A stretch of DNA of 64,000 bases, taken from assembly GCA_963834705.1 (NCBI GenBank), contig CAWICV010000008.1, positions 62,001 through 126,000 on the forward strand, read 5' to 3'. This DNA comes from RYN-230 sp963834705. GTDB lineage: Bacteria; Actinomycetota; Actinomycetes; Streptosporangiales; Streptosporangiaceae. Position 1 is the first letter of the stretch; each line of letters opens with the position of its first letter. The translations under genes and the position numbers were made by a program. The notes below the pieces were generated by a model. That model did no database searches, had not been told where the DNA came from, and saw only the letters and a program-made list of their open reading frames with translations. Positions 44,785-53,529 of this stretch are shown piece after piece.

Positions 44785-47097
44785 TTACGCGGGCGGTACC
44801 TCGGGCAGGTAAGACCGCCAGATCGACTTCGCGGCGGCCCGCCGGGCCAGCCGCAGCAGAATCAGGGTGAGCAAGCTGATCAGCGCGGCGCTGAGGCCAG
44901 CCTGTAGCCCGCCGCCGCTGCCCCCGCCGACAGTTCCGCCGGCCGCGCCGCTGCCGGCCGTGCCGCCGCCCGGGCTGGCTGGCAGCCGGGGCAGCGTCGA
45001 GACCGGCGACGCTGGGCTGCTGCCGTCACGCAGCGGGACGGACACGGAACGCAGACGGTCGGCCAGGCCGGCGCTGAGCGCGGCCGCCGCCGACCCGGTT
45101 CCGGTGGGCAACGCCGACGATGCGCCTGAGCCACTCGGCCCAGCCGGGATAGCCGGAGTGGGGCCCACCGTGCCGGTGCTCCCAGTCCCAGTGCTCCCAG
45201 TCCCGGCGCTCGTGACGCCGGGCAGCACGCCCGTGGTGACCCCGGTGACTGTGCTGGTGACCGTCGGGAGGACGCTGCCGGTGGCGCCGGTCACGGTCCC
45301 GGTGACGGCCGGGAGGCCCGCTCCGGTGATGCCGGTGACGGTGCCCGTGACGGTCGGGAGGACGCTGCCGGTGGTGCCGGTGACGGTCCCAGTGACTACG
45401 GGAAGGACGCTGCCGGTGACCGTCGGGAGGACGGACCCGGGGACGCCGGTGACGGTGCCCGTGACGGCCGGGAGGACCGAGCCGGTGGCGCCGGTGACGG
45501 TCCCGGTGACCGCAGGGAGGGCGCTGCCGGTAGCGCCGGTCAGGGTGCCGGTGACGGCGGGGACCACCGACTTGGTGATGCCGGTGACGGCCGGGAGGAC
45601 GCTGCCGGTGACGGCCGGGAGGACGCTGCCGGTGGCCGGCGGGAGCGGACCCGGTGACGCCGGTGACGGCTGGGAGGACGCTGCCGTGGCCGGCGGGAGG
45701 ACGGACCCGGTGACGCCGGTGACGGCTGGGAGGACGCTGCCGGTGGCCGGCGGGAGGACGGACCCGGTGACGCCGGTGACGGCCGGGAGGACGCTGCCGG
45801 TGGCCGGCGGGAGGACGGACCCGGTGACGCCGGTGACGGTCCCGGTGACCGGGGGGAGGACGGACTTGGTGACGCCGGTCACGCTGCCGGTGACGGCCGG
45901 GATCACGGACTTGGTGGGGCCGGTGACGGTGCTGGTGACGGCCGGGAGGACGGTGCCGGTGGCGCCGGTCACGGTGCTCGTGACGGCGGGGATCACGGAC
46001 TTGGTGGGGCCGGTGACGGTGCTGGTGACGGCCGGGAGGACGGTGCCGGTGGCGCCGGTCACGGTGCTCGTGACCGCCGGGAGCGTGCTTCCGGTGAGGC
46101 CGCTGACCGTGCCGGTGGCGGCGGGGAGCGTGCTGCCGGTAGACCCGGTGCCACTCGGGTGGGTGGTTCCGGTGAGGCCGCTGACCGCGCTGGTGACCGC
46201 ATGAAGGGCCGGCCCGGTGCTGCCGGTGGCGGCGGGAAGCGTGGTCTTGGTGACTGCGGTGACCGGGTTGGTCACGGTCGGCTGGGGGAAGCTGGCGGTC
46301 GTGCCGGTCAGGCCGGACGGCGAACTGGCTGGGGTCGTCCCGGAGGTGGCCGGGCTGGCGGCGGGCTGGGCCGGGGTGGTCCCGGTGCTGCCGGTCCCCG
46401 CGCCGGTGACGGTGGACGCGGCGCTGGTCGCGGCCGACGGGGCGCTCGCCGTAAGGCGGCTGACCGTGCTGGTGGCGCTGGCCACCGTGGACGCCGGGGC
46501 TGTAGCGGTCGGCTGGCTGGCGGCCTGGCTACCGGCGGGCGGCGTCGCGGTCGGCTGCGCTCCGGTCGGCTGGGACGTGGCCGGCTGGGTCTGGGCCGAC
46601 GGGCCGTGGCTGCTGCCGAGGCCCTGGGTCGCGCTGCTGACGGTCGCGGTGACGCTGTTCACGGCCCCGGCCAGGCCGCTCGTGGCCGTCGGCGGCGAAC
46701 TGGCGGCCTGACCCGCGCCGCTGGCGGTGGCCGGCGGCTGCGCTGGGGCGTTCGCCGGGGCGGCGGACTGCGACGAGCTGGCCGGCGCCGAAGTGGCGGG
46801 CGCCGAAGTGGCGGGCGCCGAAGCGGGCGGCGGCGTTACGGATTGGGCCGAGCCGGATGACGGCTGGCTGGGCGGGGTCAGGCTCTGGACGGCGCCCCCG
46901 GCCGCTCCGGACAGCGCGGACCCGGCGGCGTTGCCCGAGGGCACCGGAGAACCCGGCGAACCTGAATCTGTTGCGGCTGAGGCCCGCCCGGCGAGAAGGG
47001 AGACCAGAATAAGCGCTGCGGCAATACAGCCGCAGACGCACAAACTCACCCTCAGAGCCCGGCCCAAGGCTCCAGTGAGGGCCGCGGACCCCTGCAC
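44785..47097 (-). CDS. Large repetitive exported or surface protein, 770 residues
   Basis: Residues ~15-40 form a signal/membrane segment (VSLCVCGCIAAALILVSLLA). A Ser/Ala/Thr/Pro-rich stretch follows to ~250, then about 400 residues of repeats of AVTGTVTGATGSVLP type, and a C-terminal Gly/Ser region. A final hydrophobic helix (LSAALISLLTLILLRLARRA) with a basic tail ends the protein. No enzymatic domain is visible. The composition and two membrane segments suggest a cell-envelope stalk or adhesin-like protein, but this is inference. It precedes the LysM gene in the same direction. Confidence 0.8.
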   Translation of the reverse strand: MQGSAALTGALGRALRVSLCVCGCIAAALILVSLLAGRASAATDSGSPGSPVPSGNAAGSALSGAAGGAVQSLTPPSQPSSGSAQSVTPPPASAPATSAPATSAPASSSQSAAPANAPAQPPATASGAGQAASSPPTATSGLAGAVNSVTATVSSATQGLGSSHGPSAQTQPATSQPTGAQPTATPPAGSQAASQPTATAPASTVASATSTVSRLTASAPSAATSAASTVTGAGTGSTGTTPAQPAASPATSGTTPASSPSGLTGTTASFPQPTVTNPVTAVTKTTLPAATGSTGPALHAVTSAVSGLTGTTHPSGTGSTGSTLPAATGTVSGLTGSTLPAVTSTVTGATGTVLPAVTSTVTGPTKSVIPAVTSTVTGATGTVLPAVTSTVTGPTKSVIPAVTGSVTGVTKSVLPPVTGTVTGVTGSVLPPATGSVLPAVTGVTGSVLPPATGSVLPAVTGVTGSVLPPATAASSQPSPASPGPLPPATGSVLPAVTGSVLPAVTGITKSVVPAVTGTLTGATGSALPAVTGTVTGATGSVLPAVTGTVTGVPGSVLPTVTGSVLPVVTGTVTGTTGSVLPTVTGTVTGITGAGLPAVTGTVTGATGSVLPTVTSTVTGVTTGVLPGVTSAGTGSTGTGSTGTVGPTPAIPAGPSGSGASSALPTGTGSAAAALSAGLADRLRSVSVPLRDGSSPASPVSTLPRLPASPGGGTAGSGAAGGTVGGGSGGGLQAGLSAALISLLTLILLRLARRAAAKSIWRSYLPEVPPA
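45200..46170 (-). repeat. Val/Thr/Gly repeat array in the surface-protein gene
   Basis: Degenerate 45-base units (AVTGTVTGATGSVLP) and 57-base units (GSVLPPATGSVLPAVTGVT) are chained through the region. At ~45685 one base, and at ~45645 two bases, are missing from the repeat consensus, so 14 codons between them are read in another frame (AASSQPSPASPGPL) and the reading is then restored. Confidence 0.85.
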
Positions 47098-47306
47098 GGC
47101 ATCGGAGACTACCCCGGCTAACGATCATCATTCATACCTACCCGCCAGTTCTGTCCGGCCAGATCCGTCAGCGTTCCCTTCAAACGGCCGCCTAGCTGCA
47201 TGAACATGGCCGGTTGGGAACGAGAAATGAATTCCAGTACCGAGGCCGGCGGGATGCCGGGCACCATGGCAGATGCGTTACCAGAACCCTTGAGAGAGGT
47301 AATCCC

Positions 47307-48095
47307 GTGACGAACTTCGCGGAATCAGACAATTCTGGGGTAGTGCAGTGCGCGGTGGACGGCCAGGTCGCGGTGGTCACGATCAACCGGCCGCAGGCGC
47401 GCAACGCCATCAACCAAGCCGTCGCGGCCAGCATGGCGGGCACCCTCGATGAGTTGGATGAGCGCAAAGACGTCCAGGTGATCGTGCTCACCGGGGCGGG
47501 CAACACGTTCTGCGCCGGGATGGACCTCAAGGGCTTCCTGGCCGGAGAGGACCCGACGACGGGCGGGCGCGGCTTCGCCGGGATCGTGGAACGTCCGCCG
47601 GCCAAACCGGTCATCGCCGCGGTCGAGGGTTACGCGCTGGCCGGCGGCTTCGAGGTGGCGCTGTCCTGCGACCTGATCGTGGCGAGCGAGGACGCCTGCT
47701 TCGGCCTGCCCGAAGTGACCCGCGGCTTGGTCGCGGCCGCGGGCGGCCTGCTCCGGCTGCCCCGTCGGCTCCCTTACCACCTGGCTATGGAAATCGCACT
47801 GACCGGACGGCGGATGGCCGCCGGCCAACTACACCTGGCCGGGCTGATCAACCGGCTGGTGCCAGCCGGCGAGGCGCTCACCGCGGCCCGCGAACTGGCT
47901 GGCCAGATCAGCAAGAACGCCCCGCTGGCGCTGGCCGCCACCAAGCGGGTCATCGTCGAGTCGCAGGACTGGCCGGCCAGCGAGGCCTTCGCCCGGCAGG
48001 GCTTGATCGCCGGGCCCGTCTTCGGCTCGGCCGACGCCATGGAGGGGGCACTGGCGTTCGGTGAAAAAAGGCCCCCGGTGTGGCGCGGAGAGTGA
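47307..48095 (+). CDS. Enoyl-CoA hydratase/isomerase (crotonase) family
   Basis: 262 residues from a GTG preceded by GAGAGG. Crotonase features are VAVVTINRPQARNAINQAV, AGNTFCAGMDLKGF (oxyanion hole), GYALAGGFEVALSCDLIVAS (second oxyanion glycines), and LPEVTRGLVAAAGGLLRLP, where the usual catalytic Glu-Val-x-x-Gly order is kept. It hydrates or isomerises enoyl-CoA thioesters. The substrate cannot be told. It stands alone between the divergent surface-protein gene and asnB, 138 bases from the latter. Confidence 0.92.
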   Translation: MTNFAESDNSGVVQCAVDGQVAVVTINRPQARNAINQAVAASMAGTLDELDERKDVQVIVLTGAGNTFCAGMDLKGFLAGEDPTTGGRGFAGIVERPPAKPVIAAVEGYALAGGFEVALSCDLIVASEDACFGLPEVTRGLVAAAGGLLRLPRRLPYHLAMEIALTGRRMAAGQLHLAGLINRLVPAGEALTAARELAGQISKNAPLALAATKRVIVESQDWPASEAFARQGLIAGPVFGSADAMEGALAFGEKRPPVWRGE

Positions 48096-48233
48096 GCGGG
48101 GCCCGCTCGCCCAGCCAGGGAGTTTTTCCTCCGCTTTGCGGTACCCAGCTCGGCGGCCCGGCCACGCGGGCGGCACCTGGCCGCATAGGATCGGGCCCGA
48201 AACGACCCGTCCACACTCTCGTTGGGGACATCC

Positions 48234-50705
48234 ATGTGCGGAATCGTCGGCTGCCTGGCCCTCGCCCTTGAGGCCGACCCGGACCAGGGCTGGGTGCAGG
48301 CCGCTACCGAGCGGATCAGCCACCGCGGCCCAGATGACGAAGGGTTCTACACCGACCCTGACGTGGCGCTGGGTTTCCGGCGGCTGGCCATCATTGACCT
48401 GTCGCCGGGCGGGCATCAGCCGATGCGGTCCGCCGACGGCCGGTACTGGATGGTCTACAACGGCGAGATCTACAACTACCTGGAGCTCGGCCAGGAGCTG
48501 CGGCAGCAGGGCGTGGCGCTGCGCTCGTCCTCGGACTCCGAGGTGCTGCTGGAGATGTACGCCCGGGTGGGCAAGGACGTGGTGCACCGGCTGCGCGGCA
48601 TGTTCGCGTTCGCCATCTGGGACACCTGGACCCGGGAGCTGTTCTGCGCCCGGGACCAGTTCGGCATCAAGCCGTTCTACTACACGATCGACTCCGAGGC
48701 CGCCCCGGCGCAGGACTGGGCCGGGGGGGCCGCGGCCGGCCAGCAGGGCTGGCCCGGCGGGGCGGCTGAGCAGGCGGGCTGGCCCGGTGGCCAGGCCGCC
48801 CAGCAGCCAGGTTGGCCTGGGGACCAGGTGCAGCAGCCGGCCTGGCCTGGTGGGGCGCCTGAGCAGCCGGCCTGGCCTGGTGGGTCGGCCGCGCAGCCGG
48901 CCTGGGCGGGCGGCCCGGCTGAGCAGCCGGGCCAGCGGAGCGCGGGGCCGGCCCAGCCGCCGGCGTGGGACGCGCCGCCTGCGGGGAGCTGGGACGCGCC
49001 GCCTCCGGGCGGCCAGCACTCGGGCGGCGCGGCGGCGCGGCCTGCCGCGGCTGCTGCGCCGGCCGGGCGCGGCGGTGGGCGCCATGCCGCCGGGCGGGGC
49101 CAGCGGGCCGGCGGCTCGGCGGGTCCGGCGGCCAGCCTGCCCGGGACCGGGGCGCCGGGGAGCGGGCTCGGGCCTGGTGGGCCTGGTGGTGGGCCTGGTG
49201 CGGCCAGGTTCCCGGGGGACGCCCGGGATGCGGCCGGGCCGACCGGCACCGGCCGGCTGCTCCGGTTCGCTTCGGAACGCAAATGCCTGGCCAGTCCCGG
49301 TGAGCTGAGCCGGCTCGACGGCGATGCGCTGCGCCGCTACCTGGCGTTCCAGTACGTGCCACCGCCCGGCGCGCTGACTCCGCCGATCCGGGTGCTGCCG
49401 CCCGGGCACGCGATCATCGCCCGGCCGGGCGGCACCGTGGACGTGTACCGCTACTGGCGGGCCGACCTGCGGCCGGCGCCAGCGCCCAGCCCGGGCAGCG
49501 CCGAAGCGATCCTGGCCGCCATGCGTGACTCGGTCGCGGTGCACCTGCGCAGCGACGCGCCGCTCGGCGCCTTCCTGTCCGGCGGCATCGACTCGGCGGC
49601 GATCTGCGCACTGGCCGCCGAACACCGTCCCGACCTGCTGACTTTCACCGTCGGCTTCGAGCGCGAGGGATACAGCGAGATCGACCGGGCGCAGGAGACC
49701 GCGGCCGCACTCGGGGTGAAGTCGATCCCGTATGTGATCACCGCCGAGGAGTTCTTCACCCACCTGCCCCGGATCATCTGGCATCTGGACGACCCGATGG
49801 CGGACGCGGCGGCGGTTCCGCTGTGGTTCGTGGCCCGGGAGGCCAGCAAGCACGTCAAGGTGGTGCTGTCCGGGGAGGGCTCGGACGAGCTGTTCGGCGG
49901 GTACGCGATCTACCACCAGCCGGGCGTGGTCCGGGCCGGGGAGAAGCTGCCTGAACTGGCCCGGATGCCGCTGAAACGGGCCGCCTCGATGATGCCGGCC
50001 GGGGTCAAGGGGAAGGGGTTCCTGGAGCGGACCTCGACCCCGCTGCGGGAGCGTTACATCGGCAACGCGCATGTGTTCGCCGGGCCGCAGATCGACCTGG
50101 TTGCCCGGCCGCCGGCCACGGCGGCGTCCAGCGCCTATGCGGTCACCGCGCCGGTCTACCAGCAGGCCGCCGAGTCGGGCCTGGACGACACGTCCACCAT
50201 GCAGCTAGTGGACATCAACACCTGGCTGCACGGCGACATCCTGGTCAAGGCGGACCGGATGACGATGGCGCACAGCCTGGAGCTGCGGGTGCCGTTCCTG
50301 GACCGCGAGGTGATGAGGGTGGCTTCCCGGCTGGCCCGTGACGAGAAGATCGCGGCTGGGACCACGAAACTGGCGTTGCGCCAGGCGATGAGCTCGGTGC
50401 TGCCGCAAGCCGCCGCGGAGCGGGCCAAGCTGGGCTTCCCGGTGCCGATCGGGTTCTGGCTGAAGGGCGAGATGTACGGCTACGCGGAGCGGCTGCTCCG
50501 CGAGGCCCGCACCGACCAGTGGATCGACCGCCAGGCCGCGCTCGGCCTGCTGGAACGGTTCCGGGCCGGCGATGCCGAGGTCAGCTGGCGGCACATCTGG
50601 GTGCTGCTGGTGTTCTCGCTGTGGCACCAGATCTACGTCGAGCGGGTGTATGACCCGGCCGCGCTGGGCTGGGAGCGTGCGCCCAGCCCGGGGGCGGCCT
50701 GGTAG
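48234..50705 (+). CDS. asnB: Asparagine synthase (glutamine-hydrolysing) with a ~187-residue low-complexity insertion
   Basis: 823 residues from the ATG at 48234; the nucleophilic Cys2 follows at once in MCGIVGC. The class II glutaminase region has SHRGPDDEGFYTD, MVYNGEIYNYLELG and ARDQFGIKPFYYT. Residues ~154-340 are an insertion rich in Gly, Pro, Ala, Gln and Trp, then RLLRFASERK resumes the domain. The synthetase half has the ATP loop LSGGIDSAAICA (~448-459), SGEGSDELFGGY, and RVPFLDREVM. Without the insert the length (~636) is normal for the family. It makes asparagine or amidates a related acid; the insert should form a surface loop. Confidence 0.93.
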   Translation: MCGIVGCLALALEADPDQGWVQAATERISHRGPDDEGFYTDPDVALGFRRLAIIDLSPGGHQPMRSADGRYWMVYNGEIYNYLELGQELRQQGVALRSSSDSEVLLEMYARVGKDVVHRLRGMFAFAIWDTWTRELFCARDQFGIKPFYYTIDSEAAPAQDWAGGAAAGQQGWPGGAAEQAGWPGGQAAQQPGWPGDQVQQPAWPGGAPEQPAWPGGSAAQPAWAGGPAEQPGQRSAGPAQPPAWDAPPAGSWDAPPPGGQHSGGAAARPAAAAAPAGRGGGRHAAGRGQRAGGSAGPAASLPGTGAPGSGLGPGGPGGGPGAARFPGDARDAAGPTGTGRLLRFASERKCLASPGELSRLDGDALRRYLAFQYVPPPGALTPPIRVLPPGHAIIARPGGTVDVYRYWRADLRPAPAPSPGSAEAILAAMRDSVAVHLRSDAPLGAFLSGGIDSAAICALAAEHRPDLLTFTVGFEREGYSEIDRAQETAAALGVKSIPYVITAEEFFTHLPRIIWHLDDPMADAAAVPLWFVAREASKHVKVVLSGEGSDELFGGYAIYHQPGVVRAGEKLPELARMPLKRAASMMPAGVKGKGFLERTSTPLRERYIGNAHVFAGPQIDLVARPPATAASSAYAVTAPVYQQAAESGLDDTSTMQLVDINTWLHGDILVKADRMTMAHSLELRVPFLDREVMRVASRLARDEKIAAGTTKLALRQAMSSVLPQAAAERAKLGFPVPIGFWLKGEMYGYAERLLREARTDQWIDRQAALGLLERFRAGDAEVSWRHIWVLLVFSLWHQIYVERVYDPAALGWERAPSPGAAW
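48693..49253 (+). repeat. Low-complexity insertion inside asnB
   Basis: About 187 codons lie between FYYTID and RLLRFASE, two adjacent strands of the glutaminase domain. The first part contains six or so 10-11-residue units with WPGG (AGWPGGQAAQQP, AWPGGAPEQP, AWPGGSAAQP); the rest is Gly/Ala/Pro/Arg-rich. No stop or frame change occurs. Confidence 0.9.
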
Positions 50706-50784
50706 CAGCGCTGGACCGGGCTAAGCGGCTGGGATCAGCGCCTGAGCTCAGGCGGGCAGGGCCGGTGGCGTCCGGGTTGTGGCC

Positions 50785-51363
50785 TCAGCCGGTGGCGAAG
50801 CCGGGGCCCTTGCCGGGGCCGTAGGCCGCCAGCTTGTCCCGCAGCCGCCCACGGCCGCGGTGCAGCCGGGACATCACGGTGCCGATCGGCGTGCCCATGA
50901 TCTCCGCGATTTCCTTGTACGCATAGCCCTCGATGTCCGCCAGGTATACCGCCACGCGAAACTCTTCGGGCAGGTCACGGAGCGCGCGCAGGATCTCGGA
51001 GTCAGCCAGCCGGTCGAGTGCTTCCGCCTCGGCCGAGCGGGCCTGTGCGGCCAGCGGGTCGGCGGGCAGCTGCCACTCCTGGAAGTCACCGCTGGACGCC
51101 TGCCGTGGCTCCCGGCGGCGCTTGCGGTAGGTGTTGATGAACGTGTTGGCCAGGATGCGGTGCAGCCACGCCTTGAGATTGGTACCGGGGCGGAACTGAT
51201 GAAACGCGGCGTAGGCCTTGGCCGAAGTCTCCTGGACCAGGTCCTCCGCGTCGGTGGGGTTGCGGGTCATCCGGAGCGCAGCGGGGTACAGCTGACCGAG
51301 GAACGGCACGACGTCCTGTTCGAACCGCTCGTTCCGGTCCGGCGCGTCTTCGCTAGTCGCCAT
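50785..51363 (-). CDS. ECF/group 4 RNA polymerase sigma factor, SigR/SigH type
   Basis: About 192 residues from the ATG at 51363, preceded by GGAG. Region 2 reads PFLGQLYPAALRMTRNPTDAEDLVQE and TFINTYRKRRREP, and region 4 has ALRDLPEEFRVAVYLADIEG and YKEIAEIMGTPIGTVMSRLH. This is the SigR/SigH pattern, the thiol-oxidative stress sigma factors normally controlled by a ZAS anti-sigma RsrA encoded just downstream. Here the next gene downstream is the convergent asnB and no RsrA-like HxxxCxxC protein is visible. The target genes cannot be judged here. Confidence 0.9.
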   Translation of the reverse strand: MATSEDAPDRNERFEQDVVPFLGQLYPAALRMTRNPTDAEDLVQETSAKAYAAFHQFRPGTNLKAWLHRILANTFINTYRKRRREPRQASSGDFQEWQLPADPLAAQARSAEAEALDRLADSEILRALRDLPEEFRVAVYLADIEGYAYKEIAEIMGTPIGTVMSRLHRGRGRLRDKLAAYGPGKGPGFATG

Positions 51364-51579
51364 CGGCTGCTCCACTCGATCGTTACCCTGTCAACTCTAG
51401 AGACGGATGAGAACGCTCACTCGGCTCGGTGACACGGGTCACATTTTTTCCCCCGCTGGTTCGCACTTCATTTTTAGCGGGTCAACCTGAACGATTCCTG
51501 AAGATGGGCTGCGAGCAACACAGGTGCGCACAGTAATGATTCGGTGCCACGGCAGCGGCCGGATGGGTCGGCCGGCGGT

Positions 51580-53415
51580 ATGACCCGGGCGCCCTCTGAC
51601 CAGCGCGTTTCCGGTGAAGAGGCCGGTGGCGAGCTGGCTCTGGTGGCAGCGGCCGAGGGCCTGGGCGCGGCCACGGTGATGGGCTGGTCGGCTGCCGAGC
51701 GGCAACTGGTGGCGCAGGCCCGGCTGGCTGCGGGCGCCGGGCTCGCCGCGCTGGGGTTCGATGCCGACGCGGCCCGGGCTGAGGTCCGGTGTGGCGGCGA
51801 TCCGCTGGGCGACGCGTTCTGCGCGCTGCGGAGGCCGGCCCGGCGGCGGCCGCTCGGCCAGACGTTCACCCCGCCGATAATCATCGAGAGCATGATCGCC
51901 TGGGCGGCGGGCACCGGATGCCGGCCGGCCCGGGTGGTCGACCCGGGTACCGGATCGGCCCGGTTCCTCATCGCGGCCGGACGCCGGTGGCCCGAGGCCG
52001 AGCTGGTCGGGGTGGAGATCGACCCGCTGGCCGCCATCGTCGGCCGGGCCAGCCTGGCCGCGGCCGGGCTGGCCGCGCGATCCCGGATCATCCCGCATGA
52101 CTACCGGGCGGTGACGCTGCCGCCCTGCGGTGGGCCAACGCTGTTCCTGGGCAACCCGCCGTATGTGCGGCATCACCAGATCGCGCCGGCCTGGAAGGAC
52201 TGGCTGCACCGCGCCGCGGCCCGGTACGGCCTGCCCGCCAGCGGGCTCGCCGGGCTGCATGTCCACTTCTTCCTGGCCACCGCGCGGCAGGCCCGGCCCG
52301 GGGACCTGGGCGCGCTGATCACCGCAGCCGAGTGGCTGGATGTGAACTACGGCCACCTGGTTCGTGACCTGTTGCTCGGCGTGCTCGGCGGCGAGTCGGT
52401 GCACCTGGTCGAGCCGGCCGTGCCGGTGTTCGCGGACGCGATAGCTACCTCGGCTATCACCTGCTTCCGCCCAGTCCAGGCCGCCCGCGCAATCCGGCTG
52501 GCCCGGGTGGCCAGCCCGGCCGAGCTCGGTTCGCTGGCTGGTGGCACGCCGGTACCGGTCCAGGCGCTACGGGGCGCGGCACGCTGGGGCCCGTTGCTCC
52601 GCGCGACCGCACGCGAGCCGGCCGCCGTCGGCTTGCCGGGCACGGTCGGCTTGCCGGGCACGGTCGGCTTGCCGGGCACGGTCGGCTTGCCGGGCACGGT
52701 CGGCTTGCCGGGCACGGCGGCCAGGTCGGGCCGTCCCAGCGAGGCCCGGGCCAGCGGCCGGGCCAGCCACGGCCTGCCCGCCGGGCACATCGAACTCGGT
52801 GAGCTGTGCCGGGTGCACCGGGGCCAGGTGACCGGGGCCAACGCGGTGTGGGTCAGGGCCGGCCCGCAACCCCTGATCCCGGTCCGCTTCCAGTTCGCCG
52901 CGGTGACCAGGGCGCGCGAACTGTTCGCGGCGGGCGCCGTGCTGCCGCCGGGCGCCGCGTTGCGCCGGGTCATCGACCTGCCCGCCGACCTGGCCGAACT
53001 GACCGCCGCCGAGCAGGCTGCAGTGGCCTGCTTCCTTCGCGCGGCGGATGCGGCCGGGGCCGCCGACAGCTACGTGGCCCGGCACCGCAGCCCATGGTGG
53101 CGGGTCCGGCTGGCCGAACCGCCACCCATCCTGGCCAGCTACATGGCCCGGCGGCCGCCCGCCTTCGTGCGCAACCTGGCCGGGGCCCGGTTCCTCAACA
53201 TCGCGCATGGACTCTACCCGCGCGAGCCGCTGCCGTCCCCGCTGCTCGACGCGCTGGCCAGCTACCTGAGCCGATCCGTTACCACCGGCGAGGGCCGGGT
53301 CTACGCCGGCGGCCTGATCAAGTTCGAGCCACGGGAAATGGAGCGCCTCCCGGTCCCGCTCCCCGAGCTGCTCGCCGCCGATCACCCCTCGTATCGTGAT
53401 CATGGCCTTGGGTAG
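51580..53415 (+). CDS. Solitary N6-adenine DNA methyltransferase (class I, NPPY)
   Basis: 611 residues; the ATG at 51580 is used, a GTG at 51544 is an alternative. SAM motif I is VVDPGTGSARFLIA (Asp 121), with the acidic end of strand 2 in LVGVEIDPLA. The catalytic motif IV is LFLGNPPYVRHHQI (Asn 192), typical of gamma-class adenine methyltransferases. The C-terminal half (~385-611) would hold target recognition and includes ELCRVHRGQVTGANAVWVR and VYAGGLIKFEPREMERLP, which recall type IIG or Eco57I-like proteins. A linker of five VGLPGT repeats (~350-379) joins the halves. No restriction endonuclease or helicase gene is adjacent. Confidence 0.88.
   Translation: MTRAPSDQRVSGEEAGGELALVAAAEGLGAATVMGWSAAERQLVAQARLAAGAGLAALGFDADAARAEVRCGGDPLGDAFCALRRPARRRPLGQTFTPPIIIESMIAWAAGTGCRPARVVDPGTGSARFLIAAGRRWPEAELVGVEIDPLAAIVGRASLAAAGLAARSRIIPHDYRAVTLPPCGGPTLFLGNPPYVRHHQIAPAWKDWLHRAAARYGLPASGLAGLHVHFFLATARQARPGDLGALITAAEWLDVNYGHLVRDLLLGVLGGESVHLVEPAVPVFADAIATSAITCFRPVQAARAIRLARVASPAELGSLAGGTPVPVQALRGAARWGPLLRATAREPAAVGLPGTVGLPGTVGLPGTVGLPGTVGLPGTAARSGRPSEARASGRASHGLPAGHIELGELCRVHRGQVTGANAVWVRAGPQPLIPVRFQFAAVTRARELFAAGAVLPPGAALRRVIDLPADLAELTAAEQAAVACFLRAADAAGAADSYVARHRSPWWRVRLAEPPPILASYMARRPPAFVRNLAGARFLNIAHGLYPREPLPSPLLDALASYLSRSVTTGEGRVYAGGLIKFEPREMERLPVPLPELLAADHPSYRDHGLG
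52627..52716 (+). repeat. Perfect 18-bp minisatellite (five copies) in the methyltransferase gene
   Basis: GTCGGCTTGCCGGGCACG is repeated five times without change, coding for VGLPGT five times. The copies are identical at the base level, so the array is probably young or subject to slippage. Confidence 0.95.
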
Positions 53416-53447
53416 TACTAGAACCCCCACCTAAGTCATGATCACGA
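53394..53447. repeat. 11-bp inverted repeat at the end of the methyltransferase gene
   Basis: TCGTGATCATG (53394-53404) pairs with CATGATCACGA (53437-53447) around a 32-base loop. The left arm is within the last codons of the gene. It lies in the 114-base gap before the convergent mannosyltransferase gene and may mark a bidirectional transcript end. Confidence 0.55.
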
Positions 53448-53529
53448 CTGCTGGCCGATGGGGTAGTCATGAGCGTTGGGGCAGAGTGGCTGGTGTGACT
53501 GGTGGTACAGCCGTGCCTCGTCTGTGGTG

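Noticed and set aside
44867..46204. 445-codon plus-strand frame with Val/Thr/Gly/Pro repeats
   Set aside because: A mirror of the surface-protein repeats; the minus strand has a signal segment, a C-terminal membrane helix and full length, the plus strand does not.
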